Source: CBDFKJ01 sp965248805 (GTDB taxonomy: Bacteria; Pseudomonadota; Alphaproteobacteria; UBA6615). From it: DNA of 64,000 bases. The position numbers and the translations under genes were made by a program. The DNA is taken from contig CBDFKJ010000009.1 of the NCBI GenBank assembly GCA_965248805.1, forward strand, positions 558,001 through 622,000, in the 5' to 3' direction. Positions 16,540 to 25,726 of this stretch are shown piece after piece. A model generated the notes under the pieces. The model searched no databases and was not told where the DNA came from. It was given only the letters and a program-made list of their open reading frames with translations. Each line of letters opens with the position of its first letter. Position 1 is the stretch's first letter.

Positions 16540-17441
16540 TCGCGTTCATCGGCGATCACCGCGAGGCGCACGGGGTCGAGCCGATCTGCAAGGTGCTGCC
16601 GATCGCCCCGTCGACCTACTACGACCATGTGGCCAGGCGGCGCGATCCGGCCAGGCTGTCGGCACGGGCGAAACGGGATATGGCTCTCAAGGTCGAGGTC
16701 CGACGCGTCTTCAAAGAGAACTTCCGTGTCTACGGCGTTCGCAAGGTGTGGCGACAATTGCAGCGGGAAGGCTTCGATGTCGCTCGCTGCACTGTTGAGC
16801 GGCTGATGCGGGAGATGGGCTTGCAAGGGGTGATCCGCGGCAAGCCGATCCGCACGACAGTCAGCGACCAGGCCGCGCCTTGCCCGCTCGACAAGGTCAA
16901 TCGCCAGTTCCACGCTCCGGCACCGAACAGGCTGTGGGTCTCGGACTTTACCTACGTGGCCACTTGGGCTGGCTTCGTCTATGTCGCCTTTGTCATCGAC
17001 GCCTATGCCCGCCGCATCGTCGGCTGGCGGGTGAGCCGGACAGCCCATGCCGGCTTTGTTCTCGATGCCCTGGAACAAGCGCTTCATGCGCGGCGACCCG
17101 TCCATCGCGGTGGGCTGATCCATCACAGCGATAGAGGGAGCCAATATGTCTCGATCAAATATACCGAGCACCTGGCGGAAGCGGGCATCGAACCCTCGGT
17201 GGGCAGCGTCGGCGACTCTTATGACAATGCTCTGGCCGAGACCATCAATGGTCTTTACAAAGCCGAGGTCATTCACCGGCGCGGGCCGTGGCGCTCATTC
17301 GAGGCCGTCGAGCTCGCTACTCTGGAATGGGTGGATTGGTTCAACAACCGGCGGCTCCTGGAGCCCATCGGAAACATCCCGCCGGCCGAAGCCGAGGAAC
17401 GCCACTACGCCACGCTGAAGCAGTCAGACATGGCGGCGTGA
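16536..17441 (+). CDS. IS3-family transposase OrfB (DDE catalytic subunit)
   Basis: The 301-residue product contains a HTH_21-like start (VEPICKVLPIAPSTYYDH) and an integrase core with the D-D-E triad: first Asp in WVSDFTYV, second in HHSDRGSQY, Glu in DNALAETINGLYKAE. Length and motifs are complete. No lesion is visible. Confidence 0.95.
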   Translation: MIAFIGDHREAHGVEPICKVLPIAPSTYYDHVARRRDPARLSARAKRDMALKVEVRRVFKENFRVYGVRKVWRQLQREGFDVARCTVERLMREMGLQGVIRGKPIRTTVSDQAAPCPLDKVNRQFHAPAPNRLWVSDFTYVATWAGFVYVAFVIDAYARRIVGWRVSRTAHAGFVLDALEQALHARRPVHRGGLIHHSDRGSQYVSIKYTEHLAEAGIEPSVGSVGDSYDNALAETINGLYKAEVIHRRGPWRSFEAVELATLEWVDWFNNRRLLEPIGNIPPAEAEERHYATLKQSDMAA

Positions 17442-17451
17442 CTCAAACAAA

Positions 17452-19917
17452 ATGGCCTCCGCCAAACCCGGAGCGGTTCAGGGCGCCAGCGGCGAGCGCT
17501 CGATCAAGAAGATCGACCGTGCCTCCGACAAGGCCTCACGCGGGCTCGGCACCCTGAGCGAGCGGGCGTCTTCGCTGCGAAGAAGCATGCGGCTTCTGGG
17601 CGGTGTCGTCGCCGGCGCCGGCGCCGCCGGCGGCCTGGTCCTGCTGGTCAAACGCTCCCTCGATACGGCCGACGCCATCGCCAAGATCGCCGACAAGGCG
17701 GGTGTCGCGACCGACTTCCTGCAGGAGCTCCGCTATGCCGGTTCGCAGACCGGCGTCGCCGCGCGCGATATCGACGATGCATTCACGCGGCTGAACCGCC
17801 GGCTTGGTCTGTTTGTCACCAGCGGCGGCGGCCCGGCGGCGGTCGGGTTCAAGGAACTCGGCATCGAGGCGCGCGACGCCGGCGGCGCGGTGCGCTCGAC
17901 CGAGTCCGTGTTCGCCGAAATCGTGGCCAAGCTGGAGAAGTACGAAAACACTGCACAGAAGGCCGCGGTCGCCTCGGCGTTCTTCGGCGAGGACGCCGGA
18001 CCGCGGCTGGTCAATCTGCTGTCGCGGGGCTCGGCCGGCATTGACGAGTTCAGCCGGAAGGCTCGCGACCTCGGCCTCGTGCTCGACGAAGAACTGCTGC
18101 GCGACGCCGAGCGGGCCAATGACGAATTGTCCACCCTCGGCACGGTGCTCTCGACCAACGTCACCAGGGCCGTGGTGGAGCATGCGGACGCCATCGCCGA
18201 ACTCGCCGGGCAGTTCACGGAGGCCCTGCCGACCTTGATCGGTTGGGTGAGCAGCTTCGGCCAATGGATCGGCCTGATCGAGCAGACCAGGACCGGGCGG
18301 CTCGCCGAAATCCGCGAGGAGATCGCCGAGATCGACGAGGCCATGACGCATTGGTACAGGCGGTTGCTGGAGTGGGACGGCATCGGCGCGTTGCTCGGCA
18401 ACGAACAGAACGGCCCGCTCAAGCGCCGACGCGATGAACTCGTCGCTGAGTTGGCCGATCTTGAGCGTCAGATGGCTGAAGCGGCTCAGACGCCTCCCCC
18501 CGTTACGCCAGCGGCCACGCCGGCCGGCAGCCCGGCCGCCGCGACCCCGGACGACCCCGTTATGACGGCGGAGCAACAGGCGCGGCGCTTGGTGCAGATC
18601 GAGCAGCGCCTGAACAGCCAGCTGTTCCAGCTGCGCTATCAGGGCGCCGAACGCATCCGCGCCGAATACCGCAGGCTGGACAGGGAATTGGAGCGCCTAA
18701 GCGAGGCCGGCGCCGACCCGGAAATGATCGAGCGTCTGCGCTTCGGCGCGGCGGGGGTGAGGGACGACAAGCTCGCCGAGCTCGCCCGGCGCGAGGATGA
18801 GATCGCCGACCGGCGCGCTCAGGCCAATAAGCGCCTTGCCGAGAGTCTAGGCTTCGAGCTGGAGGCGCTGAAAAAGACCGAGCGGGAACGCTTCGTCGAT
18901 GTGGCACTTCGTCGCTTGTCGGCCGAGGCAACCCCGAAACAACGCGAAGAAGTCGAAAGATTGGCCGGTGCGCTCTTCGACGAACAGGAGAAAATAAAGG
19001 ATGCGAACAAAGCCAGGGAAAAGGAGAACCAGCTGCGCGCCGAGGCCAAGGCGCTGACCGATCAGTTGCGCACAGCCGAGGAGGCTTACGCCGACGAGAC
19101 CGAACGGCTCAATGATCTGCTCAAGGCCGGGGCCATCGACCAGGAGACCTTTGGCCGGGCGTCGAAGGACGCCTACGATCGGATGTTGCGGGCCAGTCAG
19201 GACTGGTCGGCAGGGGTCATCCGGGCGTTGCGCGACTATGGCAAGGAGGCCGGCGACGCGGCGCGGCAGTTCGAGGATGTCACCTCGAGCGCCCTGAGGG
19301 CTTCCGAGGACGCCTGGGTCAACTGGGCCAGAACCGGCAAGCTTTCGGTCGCCGATTTCTTCTCCACGCTTGAGGACGCGGCGCTGCGGGCTGCCTATCG
19401 GCTTTTGATCTTCAAGCCCCTGGAGAGTTTCCTCGAGGGGCTGATCGAGGGCTTCAGTCTCGATTTCTCCAGATCCTCGGGCGGCACAACGGCGCCCCCG
19501 ATCCTCGATGCCCCCGCATACGGCACCGGTGGCTTCGCCGTCGCGCACGGAGGCGGTGTAATCGGCGTAACGCCACTGCCGCGCCGCTCCGTGGACCCGC
19601 TGGTGTTCGAGGGGGCACCACGCTTCCACGGCGGCGGCCTGGTTCCGGGCGAGGTCCCGGTCATCGCCAAGCCGGGCGAGGTGATCGGCTGGCCCGAGCA
19701 GATGCGCGAGGCATTCGGGTCCGAGGTTGTGGTGCAGGTGATCGATCAGCGCGGTAGCGGCGCCCGGCCGGAGGTGTCCAGCGAGTGGGGTCCCGACGGC
19801 CGGCGCATCATCCGCGTCCTCATCCGCGATGAGGTCAATCGCGGCATCGCCCAAGGAGCATTTGACCGGGCCTTGGGTGGCGCGTTCGGCATCAACCGGC
19901 GGGGCGTTCCCCGATGA
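17452..19917 (+). CDS. tail tape measure protein, N-terminus replaced by IS end
   Basis: The 821-residue frame is the body of the tail-length tape measure protein. It has a hydrophobic segment near residues 45-65 (LLGGVVAGAGAAGGLVLLVK), long coiled coils (for example LAEIREEIAEIDEAM), a Pro/Thr linker near 345-370, and a C-terminal region with GGLVPGEVPVIAKPGEV. The current start ATG is supplied by the IS3 right end, giving MASAKPGAVQ in place of about 28 native residues. The product may be partly functional. It overlaps the next gene by four bases. Confidence 0.85.
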   Translation: MASAKPGAVQGASGERSIKKIDRASDKASRGLGTLSERASSLRRSMRLLGGVVAGAGAAGGLVLLVKRSLDTADAIAKIADKAGVATDFLQELRYAGSQTGVAARDIDDAFTRLNRRLGLFVTSGGGPAAVGFKELGIEARDAGGAVRSTESVFAEIVAKLEKYENTAQKAAVASAFFGEDAGPRLVNLLSRGSAGIDEFSRKARDLGLVLDEELLRDAERANDELSTLGTVLSTNVTRAVVEHADAIAELAGQFTEALPTLIGWVSSFGQWIGLIEQTRTGRLAEIREEIAEIDEAMTHWYRRLLEWDGIGALLGNEQNGPLKRRRDELVAELADLERQMAEAAQTPPPVTPAATPAGSPAAATPDDPVMTAEQQARRLVQIEQRLNSQLFQLRYQGAERIRAEYRRLDRELERLSEAGADPEMIERLRFGAAGVRDDKLAELARREDEIADRRAQANKRLAESLGFELEALKKTERERFVDVALRRLSAEATPKQREEVERLAGALFDEQEKIKDANKAREKENQLRAEAKALTDQLRTAEEAYADETERLNDLLKAGAIDQETFGRASKDAYDRMLRASQDWSAGVIRALRDYGKEAGDAARQFEDVTSSALRASEDAWVNWARTGKLSVADFFSTLEDAALRAAYRLLIFKPLESFLEGLIEGFSLDFSRSSGGTTAPPILDAPAYGTGGFAVAHGGGVIGVTPLPRRSVDPLVFEGAPRFHGGGLVPGEVPVIAKPGEVIGWPEQMREAFGSEVVVQVIDQRGSGARPEVSSEWGPDGRRIIRVLIRDEVNRGIAQGAFDRALGGAFGINRRGVPR

Positions 19918-20272
19918 CCAACATTGTATGGCCGGCGTCTCTGCCGCAGACGCCGCTGGCGGAGGGTTACAACGAGCGCGCACCCGACACGGTGATCCGC
20001 TCGCCGATGGAAGCGGGCCCGCCCAGGCTGCGCCGCCGGTTCACGGCGGGCGTCCGGAACATCGAGTGCCAACTGCGCCTGACGCCGGCCCAGCTCGATA
20101 TCCTGGGCGCGTTCTTCGGCTCGACCGTTGCCGGCGGCGCATTGTCCTTCGACTGGAAGCATCCGCGAAACAGCACCGCCGTGACGTTCCGGTTTGTCGA
20201 GCACCCGGTTATACGCCAGTCGCACGGGGCACGCTGTGGCAGGCGACGCTCAAGTTGGAGGTACTACCATGA
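19914..20272 (+). pseudogene. short minor tail protein, frameshifted near its end
   Basis: The frame opens MTNIVWPASLPQTPLAEGYN and is conserved-looking to FRFVEHP. The expected end (GYTPVARGTLWQATLKLE) lies in another frame and stops at 20272, overlapping the next gene's ATG at 20269. A one-base deletion near 20196-20205 explains this. The ATGA coupling at the shifted end supports that end as ancestral. It occupies the minor-tail slot after the tape measure. Confidence 0.7.
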
Positions 20273-20742
20273 GCCGAAGCTTGTCTCTTGCCGCGCGCCG
20301 GGCGGTGAGCGCGCAGGAGACCGATGAGGCCTTCCTGCTCCTGCTGAGCCTCGACCACGAAGATCTCGCCGAGCCCATCCGTGTGGTCAACAACACGCAA
20401 GACGTGGCGAGCCGCGGCGATACCTACATCGCCTATCCGTTCGAGATCGCGCTGCCCGACGAGGACCCCGACAGCGTCGCCCGGGTCACGCTCCGCATCG
20501 ACAATGTCGACCGGGAGATCGTGAAGAACCTGCGGGCGATCTCCTCGCCGCTGTCGGTCGGCCTCGAAGTGATCATGGCCGCTTCGCCCGACACGGTCGA
20601 GGCGGGGCCGTTCAACATGACCCTGGTGTCGGCCGAGTACGACGCGCTCACCGTCACCGGCGAGCTCGCCTTCGAGGACGTGCTCAACGAGCCGTTTCCG
20701 GGACACGGCTACGTACCGAGTGAGTATCCGGGGCTCTTCTGA
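20269..20742 (+). CDS. DUF1833-type minor tail protein (gpL-like position)
   Basis: The 157-residue product starts MSRSLSLAARRAV at the ATG that overlaps the preceding stop; GGAGG lies upstream. Segments EPIRVVNNTQDVASRGDTYI and VTLRIDNVDREIVKNLRAI are typical of the DUF1833 phage family. This gene lies before the NlpC/P60 peptidase, the lambda gpL-gpK order. It probably helps build the tail tip. Confidence 0.8.
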   Translation: MSRSLSLAARRAVSAQETDEAFLLLLSLDHEDLAEPIRVVNNTQDVASRGDTYIAYPFEIALPDEDPDSVARVTLRIDNVDREIVKNLRAISSPLSVGLEVIMAASPDTVEAGPFNMTLVSAEYDALTVTGELAFEDVLNEPFPGHGYVPSEYPGLF

Positions 20743-21146
20743 TGATCCCCGATTGGGCTGGCGACTATGTCGGCCTGCCGTTCAGGGAGCACGGCCGGAA
20801 CCGCGAGGGGGTCGATTGCTGGGGCCTCGTGCGGCTCGTGCTCGCCGAGCGCTTCGGCCGCCGATTGCCGTCTTACGCCGATGGCTACGCCTCGACCGAG
20901 GACGCCGCGGACATCGGCCGCCTGATCCGCGGCGAGATGGGCCCGTGGCGCCCGGTGTCATCCGGCCAGGAGCACGCCGGTGACGTCGTGCTCATACGCT
21001 TGTTGAACCAGCCCATGCATGTCGGCGTGGTCGTCGCTCCCGGCTGGATGCTGCACATCGAGGACGGCATCGATGCCTGTCTTGAACCCTACGACGGCGC
21101 CAGGTGGCGCCGCCGTGTCCTGGGGCTCTATCGCCATGACGGTTGA
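20742..21146 (+). CDS. NlpC/P60 tail peptidase (gpK-like)
   Basis: The 134-residue protein has the catalytic Cys in GVDCWGLVRLVL and the His in MHVGVVVAPGWMLHIE. These are the hallmarks of phage-tail NlpC/P60 hydrolases, which cut peptidoglycan during DNA entry. It starts at the base where the upstream stop ends and overlaps the next gene by 11 bases. Confidence 0.9.
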   Translation: MIPDWAGDYVGLPFREHGRNREGVDCWGLVRLVLAERFGRRLPSYADGYASTEDAADIGRLIRGEMGPWRPVSSGQEHAGDVVLIRLLNQPMHVGVVVAPGWMLHIEDGIDACLEPYDGARWRRRVLGLYRHDG

Positions 21147-24100
21147 CACAAACGATCTGCGGCTGATCGCCTGTCCGCGCCCGCTTTCCACCGAGCGTAT
21201 CGACCGGGCTGTGCCGGCCGGCGGCGCCATCGCCGACATCATGGATACGCTCGGGCTCGATCCCATCCTCATGGCCCACGCCCACGTCTGGATCACGGAT
21301 AAGGCGATGACCGCCGAGCCGGTCATGGTGCCGCGGGAACACTGGGGCCGTGTGCGGCCGAAGGCCGGCGCCGTGGTCACCCTGCGGGTCGCACCGGGCA
21401 AGGGCGGCGGTGGCAAGAACCCGCTCCGCATTATCCTGACCATCGCGGTGGTGGCCGCCGCCTTCGTGCTGGGCCCGGCCGTCGGTGTGGCCATGGGACT
21501 GCCGACGGAGGCGGTGATCTTCGGCCAGACCGTCAATCTGGCGGCAGCCGTTGGCGGCGCCGCCGTCACCCTGGTCGGCAATCTCATCGTCAACGCCATC
21601 GCGCCGCCGCCGAGACCGAAGCTTGCCGAGCTCTCCATCGGCGGGCCGCAGAGCCGCACCAGCCCGACGCTCGCCGTTACCGGCACGCAGAACCGCGCCA
21701 ACCGCTACGGACCGGTGCCCAGGGTCTATGGCCGCCACCGGGTGTTTCCGACCCTGGCGGCCCATCCGCACACAGAGGTCGAGGGCGACGCGCAGTACCT
21801 GCGCATGCTGTTCGACTTCGGCTACGGGCCTTGTGCGCTCTCGGACCTGCGCATCGGCGCCATCCCGCTGGCCCAGTTCGAGGGCGTGGAGACGGACATC
21901 CGGCGAGGGTATCCGAGCGACCCGCCGATCACGCTCTACACCGATACCATCCGCGAGGATCAGTACTCGCTGCGCATTGCGAACCAGGACGGCCCAGAGG
22001 TGATCGAGACCCGCGATCGCGCCGATGAGATCATCGTCGACATTACCTTCCGCGGACTGGTCCGCTTCGACGACAGCGGCAACCGTCAGGACCACTCCGT
22101 CAAGATCAAGGTCGAGTACCGGCGCGCCGGCGCCGCCGGCCCATGGACCGGGCATGGCACAACGACCTACACGGCGGCTACGGAGCAGGTCGTGCGGAGA
22201 AGCGTGCGCATCGTGACGCCCACGAGCGGCCGCTACCAGGTCCGTATCAGGAGGCTCACGGCGGACAGCGCCTCGACCCGCATTCGCGACGACAGCTTCG
22301 TCTCGGCAATCCGCACCGTCCGGCACACGGCACCGGTGAAGTCTTCCGGCCGCTGCCTCGTCGCCATGCGCATCAAGGCGACCGACCAGCTGAACGGCAT
22401 TGTCAACCAGTTCTCGGCCGTCACGCGCGCGCTCTTGCCGGTGTGGGACGGCGCCCGGTGGATCGAACGGGCGACCCGCCATCCGGCATGGGCCTATCTC
22501 GACGTGCTGCGCGGGGTGGCCAACAGGCGGCCGGTGGCCGATGAGCGCCTCGATCTCGATGACTTCAAGGCCTGGGCCGATGCGACGCCCGCGTTCACCT
22601 TCGATGCGGTGATCGACTATCCGACCACCGTGTTCGAGCTGCTGCGGGACATCGCCGCCGCCGGACGGGCCGCGTTCGGCATGCGCGACGGCAAGTTCGC
22701 TATCGTTCGCGACGTGGCGCAGACGGTGCCGATCCAGCACTTCACCCCGCGCAACACGATGGGGTTCCGGGGCATCAAGGCGTTCACCCCGATGCCGCAC
22801 GGCCTCAAGTGCCGCTTCGTCAATCCGGATCGCGACTGGCAACAGGACGAAGTCATCGTCTACGCCGACGGCTACCATGAGGCCAACGCGAGCCGGTTCG
22901 AGACCCTGGAGCTGTTCGGCTGCACCAGCGCCGGTCTCGCCTGGAAACACGGGCGCTATCACCTGGCCGCTGGCCTGCTTCGGCCCGAGACCTACGAGAT
23001 CTCCGTCGACATCGATCACCTGGTCTGCACGGCAGGCGACCTCGTCAAGGTCAGCCACGACGTGCCGCTCTGGGGCGGCGGTTGGGGGCGGGTCAGGGAC
23101 GTAACAGTCGAGGCGGGCGGCGACGCGATCGGCGTCACCCTCGATGAGACGCTCGCCATGGCGGCGGGCAAGACGTATGCCGTCCGCTTTCGCTGCGCCG
23201 ACGGCGCCACGAGCGTCGCCAGTGTGGTGACGGAGCCGGGCGAACGGAGCACACTCAGGTTTCTTCAACCCATGCCGGCGATAGCGGCGCCGGAACCCGA
23301 CGATCTGGCGCTCTTCGGCGAGGCGGCACGCGAGAGCGCGGACCTGATCGTCAAGGCGATCCGCCATGCCGGGGATTTTCGCGCCACGCTGACTCTGGTC
23401 GACGCGGCACCCGAGGTTCACCAAGCTGACCGGGGTCCGATCCCGGCCTTCGACTCTCTGATCACCCTGCCGCCGGCCCTCGAACGCTCGGTTCCGGCGA
23501 AGCCGGTGATCGCGGAGGTGGTGTCCGACGAGCGCGCGCTCGTGCGCAGCCCGGACGGGCGCGTGCAATCGCGTATCCTGGTGCGGCTCACGCCGCCCTC
23601 GGGCTGGAACGATCCCGCGACGCACATCCAGATGCAGGTCCGAAGGAGTGCGAGCGGCGAGCGCTGGCGCGTCCTGCCGATGGTGCCGGCGGAAGCGCAG
23701 GAGGTGGCCGCTCAACCGGTCGAGGACGGCATCGCCTACGACCTCCGCCTGCGCGCCGTCGGCCGTGGCGGCCTGGCGTCTGCGTGGACCGGGGTGCCCG
23801 CTCACGTGGTGGTCGGCAAGACCACGGCGCCGGCCGATGTCGCGGGCTTCCGGGCGCTGCGCCGGGTCGACGGGGTGCAGCTGTTCTGGGACCCGGCCGC
23901 GGAGCTCGACGTGATCGGCTACGAGATCCGCGACGGCGGGTCCTGGGATACAGGTGCCGTCGTCACCACGCGCTTTCGTGGCACCTCGCTGTTCGTGGCG
24001 CTCGGCGATGCCGGCGAGCGCCGGTTCTATATCCGGGCCATCGACGAGCTCGGCCTGATCAGCCCGGGTGCGGCGAGCGTCCTCACGGCGGTGGCGCCGC

Positions 24101-25203
24101 CGGGCGCCGTTGCGGGCTTCGACGTCGTTCCCCAGGGCGAGCACGTGCGGTGCAGCTGGACGCCGCTCTCCGAGAGCGGCATCGAGCACGAGATCCGGGC
24201 GGGCGAGAGCTGGGCCGGCGGCCGCTTCGTCGGCCGCGCCGCGGGCGACCACCTGGTAGCGCTCTGGCCCGTGCACACGCCGGCCGACGAGACGTTCTGG
24301 TGCAAGGCCGTCTCCGCCGCGGGCCTCTACAGCGTGAGCGCGGCCTATGCCACCACCCGGCTCGCGCCCATCTCGGACCGCAATGTGATCGTTGTGGGCG
24401 ACCGCAAGGCGCTGGGCTGGCCGGGCGTGAGCCACGACCTGGACGTCGTCACCGGCAACATGCTGGCGCTCCGCCGCTCGGCCGGGGTGACCGCCCCCGG
24501 GGGCGAGCACTTCTTCGAGGTCGATCTCGGCAAGACCTTCCGCGCCCGGACCTGGCTCGCAAGCCGTATCGTCGGCTTGCCCGCGGACCCGGCCACCTGG
24601 GCCGATGCGGAGTTCACCTGGAACGCCTCGGAAGCCCGTGCACCCTGGCTTCCCCTCGGCGATGCGGCGGGTGCCGGGCTCCGCACCCAGATCGCCGTCG
24701 ATACGCCGCCACCGAACGACCTCGTCGAGGGCTTCCCGCTTGCGGGCGGGCTCGAGGGCCTCAGGGGCACCGCCGCGACCGAGGCCCTGGGCCTCGGCTA
24801 TGCCGACTGTCGGTTCCTCGAGGGGCTCGAGATCACGGACACCACCTACGTCTCCTGGCCGGTCGCCGTGCCGGCGGAGTTCTCGGCCACCTTCGACATG
24901 AGGGCGGATCGGCCGCTCGACGAACATCTCGTGTTCGTGACTTGGAAGGGCGCGGCCGGCAGCTTGAGCCTGGGCTTCGATCTCTCATCAGGCCGCGCTT
25001 TTTACCTCGGAGATCACTTGGGCCGGCGGGTGAGCTTGGTCCTCGTCCGGCTCGCCGGCGACATCGTGACCTTCGGCGTCTCGCAAGGCGCGGCCGAGCG
25101 GGCGCTGTTCGCCGCCTCGGCCCGGACCGGCGCTGTCGCGGCGGCGTCCGCAACACTGCCGCCGGTCGGCGCCTTCAGCACCGTTCACCTCTATTCCGCC
25201 TGA
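21136..25203 (+). CDS. central tail tip / host-specificity protein (gpJ-like)
   Basis: The 1355-residue protein starts MTVDTNDLRL at 21136, chosen over the upstream ATG because it leaves a short overlap with the peptidase gene. Two hydrophobic segments (residues about 97-160, IILTIAVVAAAFVLGPAVG) precede the large beta-rich tip domain (SIGGPQSRTSPTLAVTGT, VPRVYGRHRVFPTL). Fibronectin-type repeats follow in the last 500 residues (DVAGFRALRRVDGVQLFWDP, AVAGFDVVPQGEHVRCSW). This is the expected layout for the receptor-binding tail tip. Confidence 0.88.
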   Translation: MTVDTNDLRLIACPRPLSTERIDRAVPAGGAIADIMDTLGLDPILMAHAHVWITDKAMTAEPVMVPREHWGRVRPKAGAVVTLRVAPGKGGGGKNPLRIILTIAVVAAAFVLGPAVGVAMGLPTEAVIFGQTVNLAAAVGGAAVTLVGNLIVNAIAPPPRPKLAELSIGGPQSRTSPTLAVTGTQNRANRYGPVPRVYGRHRVFPTLAAHPHTEVEGDAQYLRMLFDFGYGPCALSDLRIGAIPLAQFEGVETDIRRGYPSDPPITLYTDTIREDQYSLRIANQDGPEVIETRDRADEIIVDITFRGLVRFDDSGNRQDHSVKIKVEYRRAGAAGPWTGHGTTTYTAATEQVVRRSVRIVTPTSGRYQVRIRRLTADSASTRIRDDSFVSAIRTVRHTAPVKSSGRCLVAMRIKATDQLNGIVNQFSAVTRALLPVWDGARWIERATRHPAWAYLDVLRGVANRRPVADERLDLDDFKAWADATPAFTFDAVIDYPTTVFELLRDIAAAGRAAFGMRDGKFAIVRDVAQTVPIQHFTPRNTMGFRGIKAFTPMPHGLKCRFVNPDRDWQQDEVIVYADGYHEANASRFETLELFGCTSAGLAWKHGRYHLAAGLLRPETYEISVDIDHLVCTAGDLVKVSHDVPLWGGGWGRVRDVTVEAGGDAIGVTLDETLAMAAGKTYAVRFRCADGATSVASVVTEPGERSTLRFLQPMPAIAAPEPDDLALFGEAARESADLIVKAIRHAGDFRATLTLVDAAPEVHQADRGPIPAFDSLITLPPALERSVPAKPVIAEVVSDERALVRSPDGRVQSRILVRLTPPSGWNDPATHIQMQVRRSASGERWRVLPMVPAEAQEVAAQPVEDGIAYDLRLRAVGRGGLASAWTGVPAHVVVGKTTAPADVAGFRALRRVDGVQLFWDPAAELDVIGYEIRDGGSWDTGAVVTTRFRGTSLFVALGDAGERRFYIRAIDELGLISPGAASVLTAVAPPGAVAGFDVVPQGEHVRCSWTPLSESGIEHEIRAGESWAGGRFVGRAAGDHLVALWPVHTPADETFWCKAVSAAGLYSVSAAYATTRLAPISDRNVIVVGDRKALGWPGVSHDLDVVTGNMLALRRSAGVTAPGGEHFFEVDLGKTFRARTWLASRIVGLPADPATWADAEFTWNASEARAPWLPLGDAAGAGLRTQIAVDTPPPNDLVEGFPLAGGLEGLRGTAATEALGLGYADCRFLEGLEITDTTYVSWPVAVPAEFSATFDMRADRPLDEHLVFVTWKGAAGSLSLGFDLSSGRAFYLGDHLGRRVSLVLVRLAGDIVTFGVSQGAAERALFAASARTGAVAAASATLPPVGAFSTVHLYSA

Positions 25204-25220
25204 ACCAAGGGGACTATGAC

Positions 25221-25718
25221 ATGACCGAGAGGCTCGACCTCTCCGGCCTTTTGCGTCTGATCGGCGTCAGGGCCGGATACCACGACTTGCGCCTGCACGG
25301 GCGCTGTGAGGCACGGCTCGTCAGGCCCGACGGGACCATCCTTGTCCGGCGCAAGGACAACCTGATCGTCGATGCCGGCTTCGACTTCATCGCCGATGCG
25401 ATCGGCAAGGCGAGCGGGCGTCCGGCAGCGCTTCGCCAGATCGCCGTCGGCGCCGGGACGGCGGCGGCAGTCGCGGGGGACACGACGCTCGGCGCCGAGA
25501 TCGCGCGCAAGCCCGCGGCCTACGCCCATGCCGCGGGCACCAGGGTGTTTTCGTTCGAGGCCACCTTCGATCCCGGCGAGGCGACCGGAGCGATCACCGA
25601 GGCCGGCGTCTTCAACGCTGCGAACGCCGGGATCATGCTCGATCGCATGGTCTTCGCCGTCATCAACAAGGGCACGGACGACACGCTGACCCAGAAGTTC
25701 ACCTTCACCATGAGCTGA
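25221..25718 (+). CDS. tail fibre-associated protein
   Basis: The 165-residue product starts at the ATG at 25221. The segment TILVRRKDNLIVDAGFDFIA followed by a Gly/Ala-rich region and the end DTLTQKFTFTMS is found in phage genes next to tail fibres. It is beta-rich and has no signal peptide. Function beyond virion assembly is unknown. Confidence 0.6.
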   Translation: MTERLDLSGLLRLIGVRAGYHDLRLHGRCEARLVRPDGTILVRRKDNLIVDAGFDFIADAIGKASGRPAALRQIAVGAGTAAAVAGDTTLGAEIARKPAAYAHAAGTRVFSFEATFDPGEATGAITEAGVFNAANAGIMLDRMVFAVINKGTDDTLTQKFTFTMS

Positions 25719-25726
25719 CGGCCGGC

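Larger units (their letters stand above)
16160..17480 (+). mobile_element. IS3-family insertion sequence with intact ends
   Basis: The 1321-bp element has near-perfect terminal inverted repeats of about 26 bp, starting TGAACCGCTCCGGG. It is flanked by the direct repeat GGG (16157-16159 and 17481-17483). It carries overlapping orfA and orfB with all catalytic residues, so it may still be active. The insertion lies after codon 28 of the tape-measure gene. The right end carries an ATG (17452) in frame with the interrupted gene. Confidence 0.92.

Noticed and set aside
20992..24927. Very long minus-strand open frame of 1311 codons
   Set aside because: It is the antisense shadow of the tail-tip gene, caused by high-GC codon use; composition is Arg/Gly/Ala-rich and no family motif appears.
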